A stretch of DNA of 64,000 nucleotides from Acanthochromis polyacanthus (lineage: Eukaryota; Chordata; Actinopteri; Pomacentridae): the NCBI RefSeq assembly GCF_021347895.1, contig NC_067113.1:44493474-44557473 (forward strand). The letters are read 5' to 3'. Shown one piece after another: positions 61,137 through 64,000 of the stretch. Position 1 is the stretch's first letter. Each line of letters starts with the position of its first letter. The notes below the pieces were generated by a model. That model saw only the letters and a list, made by a program, of their open reading frames with translations. It was not told the origin of the DNA and did no database searches. The position numbers and the translations under genes are program-made.

Positions 61137-64000
61137 TGTCAACCACCAGGCCTGCAAAACTGGAAAACTAGCGGACCTCTTTACCATGCTAGCAAATAAA
61201 TAAGTAAGGTTGAAGCTGTGACAAAGCTGTGCAAATTCCTCTGAGTTTTTGTCTGCCAGCTGTCCAGTTTAGCCACAGCTATTTGAAGCTCATGGTAATG
61301 CTAAACTAGCATCTCAAAGAGAAGCGGCTGGACTAATACTAGCCACAGTGCTGCAAGTACTTCACATCATTTCAGTTTGATACTACAAGTTGTTTGTATT
61401 GAAGGCTACAGCGCTTTAGATACACTTTTGACATGTTCTACATTTAATTTCTTTCACTGAAGGCTGGAATTTGTGCACCCTTTTTCTCTGTTCACTGTGA
61501 ATACTGGCAGGGTTTTTGTTAGGAGCTGGAGCTTTATGGTCTTAAATGAAGTCATTTTTGTGTGGCATTTAATTCATAATTCAAGGAATTTAGTGTTTGC
61601 GTACAGATGGTCAGTAATATTAGATCCCTGCAAAGCAAAATTAAACAGATGAATCACTCAAGCCTTACAGCATTTATTAATTCAGACAACTGTTATCCTG
61701 CATGCCAGAAAAGTCGCTGTTGCAGATTGACTCTATTTTAGTGTTGGCAATTCAACAACAAGAGGGTGAGCAGAAGATACAGTAATGCCATCTGATGGTT
61801 TTCAAAGTCTACTATTCATGTTTTAATGGATTCATACATTATACAGCTGGGGAATATCCCAAAACATGGCAAAAAAGCAGTAAATTTCATCAAAATTTTA
61901 GAAACACAAGGGTTACTTCCTCAGCGTGGTTGTTCAAGATGATGCAGAAAGAGCAGGTTCAGCTGACCCAACGGCACGGTGATTGATGTGACGAGAAACT
62001 GAGCCTTTGTCACGCATACACAAGCTACACTTCTGAAAGGATAAGCAAGCTCTACCAGTACCAACACACACAAGCAGGCAGTACAACGCCCCGTGGGCAC
62101 AGAGGCAGATCAGAGGTCGCTGTGTCATCAGAGCTGACTGTCAAACACAGTGGAAAAAGTAATCTGCATAGAGCAGAAAAAGTGAGATACAAAGGGAGCG
62201 AGGGGCTTATGAAGGCAGCAACCGAGAAACTGAAAAAAAAATTCACATGAAGCGAAAGATGCAAGAAAGCCAACTTGCTCAGCAGCATCAACCAGAAAAT
62301 GAATAATGTGCTTATTTCAATGTTGCAGCTGAAAGCAAATACAAGGCAAAGAGGACAACAAGACTGTGTAAGAAACATAAAAACAGAGCAGCAGAGTAAG
62401 ACCACAGGCAGACATGTAGAGATGTAGTCAAATAAAGTGAGCAGCGCAGTGGGGTGGACTGGTTTCTGTCCTGTTTCTTCAGGCATGCTGAGGCTTGACA
62501 CTGCGAGATGCAAAATCCTTCCTTGAATTTCAATGACTAAAACTTTCTCTCAGTGTGTCTCCCACACAAATCCTCTTACCCCATCTCTGTTAACAAACTG
62601 CCAAACGAACTTCTCTTTCTCAAATATAAAAAAAATCCTCATATCTCTACTACATGTTTGCATCTGTCATCCGGGCTCCCTGCTTAGTTTACCCACTCAA
62701 ACTATCAAAAACTCACTTTGCACTCAATCTTTCCACCCATTCAACCTCTTGGTCTTTCCACTCCTGCCCAGCCACACTTGTCTACCTGATTTTTTTTTTT
62801 CTTTTTGCCTCTCGTTGCCCCCTTACGACCCCTTCTCAACCTCCCTCAACTCCTCTTAGCCTCTTTCCTCCCTGTCAGGGGCCATTAGTTCAGCCTGGAT
62901 GGTGATTTCCCCAGAAGAAACCCCTCTAACCTCACTCCGCTCCAGGGAATGGGGCTGAACACCTTTTAAAAAGCAAAACATCCATGGATGGCTCACAATA
63001 CACAGTGGAACATGACGAAGAACCTCTCTGTTTTACATGTTGTTGCTGCTTGTCCATGACCATTTTCTGTCTCAGGCTTTTCTTCCCCCCTTCGAATGCT
63101 AAACATTTAAACACCGAGTACACTTTCTTTCTCTGTTTCTTATTCAGCAAAGCAACTGACCACCAAAGGTCAATACAGCAATAAAAGCGTTTTTCCCTTT
63201 TAACCACACTATCCCTTTTGCATGAAAACCCTCTTTATCTAATGTTTTCCCTACTTGTTTCGACTTGAACTAACAAACTAAGAGCCTTCAAGTTGCTGTT
63301 AAGTTTCAAAGTATAATATTCATTCATTTACAGTCGCAAATTAACCACCATCTGCAATGTCTTTTCTGCTCAATAATAAATAAATGCATCTAAAAACCTC
63401 TTGTGCGATGCAATGGCAAGTCACATTCCCACTAAGTATTCAGCTTATTAAGTTTTACTTTTGTGTCACTGATAGTATTTGTAACATTAGATTAAATATG
63501 TCATGGCTCTGCAGGGCGAGCATTTCATTCATTTATGAGATTGAAATTCAAGCTGCAAATGTGACAAATTATTTAAGTGGATCAGTTCAAATTAGTTGTA
63601 ACACCCTTATTATTAATACAGCTCAGTGTAAAATACATTCAGTTAGCGTCTCCTCACTTATTGTGTCACTGCTGCCCATGAAAATTACAAACAGAAGATT
63701 ATATTAGCTGTTGCTAACTGGCTTTAATCCCAGTGCTACTATTTTATAGACCATGTTACATATTGATTAATCTTAACGAGATATTTTCCTTCAATAAAGT
63801 AAAAAAGTTATGCCTGTATATTAAACAAAGAGAACATAGTCATGGCAACTTAAAGCAACTCATTGTCTCCTTAATGTGGTCTCTCACTTTGGGTGTAGTT
63901 TCAAATTTATCAAAAACACAACCTAGTTCACAGCACAAGCCGTTCTGTTCAACTAATAAGCATGGTGGGTTTGTCAGGCATCAACCTGATGTTAAATCAG
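61137..64000. other. No gene seen in 2.9 kb
   Basis: A pyrimidine-rich patch lies at about 62560-62900. A minus-strand open frame of about 150 codons at 62052-62513 is low in information and unrecognised. Nothing else was found up to the window edge. Confidence 0.55.

Noticed and set aside
62052..62513. 153-codon minus-strand frame with several hydrophobic stretches
   Set aside because: Compositional bias with no signal peptide pattern, conserved motif or splice context; looks like a chance frame.

Overview
This window looks like teleost (ray-finned fish) nuclear DNA, almost all of it intronic or intergenic. The signs are AT-rich non-coding sequence, long (CA/GT)n microsatellites, and interspersed repeats typical of fish: Tc1 elements with the TACAGTGGGTACGG end, hAT MITEs with the CAGGGGTGTCAAA end, TTAA-flanked MITEs and ZBED-type hAT remnants. 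I see no bacterial-style gene organisation, CRISPR array or complete cellular gene.

The only cellular coding sequence I can defend is one 217-bp exon on the minus strand (14237-14453). It encodes part of the extracellular glutamate-binding domain of a group III metabotropic glutamate receptor, most like grm8 and second most like grm6. It has a clean acceptor with a pyrimidine tract and a clean donor. No second exon was recognised, so the intron before it would be at least 49 kb and the one after it at least 14 kb. That is consistent with the very large grm8 gene. Most of the window is therefore probably receptor intron.

The rest is best read as a record of transposon insertions. Left edge (1-1591): an LTR retroelement on the minus strand with a 757-bp LTR, a gag-like ORF and an overlapping frame that translates through a 33-bp minisatellite. 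4481-5951: a Tigger-like element with a TTAA MITE inserted in it. 5990-6624: a decayed hAT transposase. 9920-10464: twin 78-bp Tc1-type MITEs in opposite orientation. 12693-13515, 43258-44222 and 46819-47778: three relatives of one TTAA-type family, two of them interrupted by other MITEs. 15095-16077: a ZBED/hAT fragment split by an element carrying a RecQ-like helicase fragment. 17164-18488: nested repeats. 48809-49832 and 60525-61128: hAT elements with perfect 8-bp target duplications. 52228-53778: a nearly full-length Tc1 element broken by one frameshift and one stop. 55467-56150: a non-LTR reverse-transcriptase remnant. 58277-58657: a striking GC-rich fold-back element.

No convincing new multi-gene system is visible. 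The most unusual objects are the fold-back element, the helicase-bearing element, the retroelement frame built on an in-frame tandem repeat, and the interleaved TTAA and Tigger insertions. Family names rest on recognised motifs, terminal repeats and target duplications read by eye. No database search was run.
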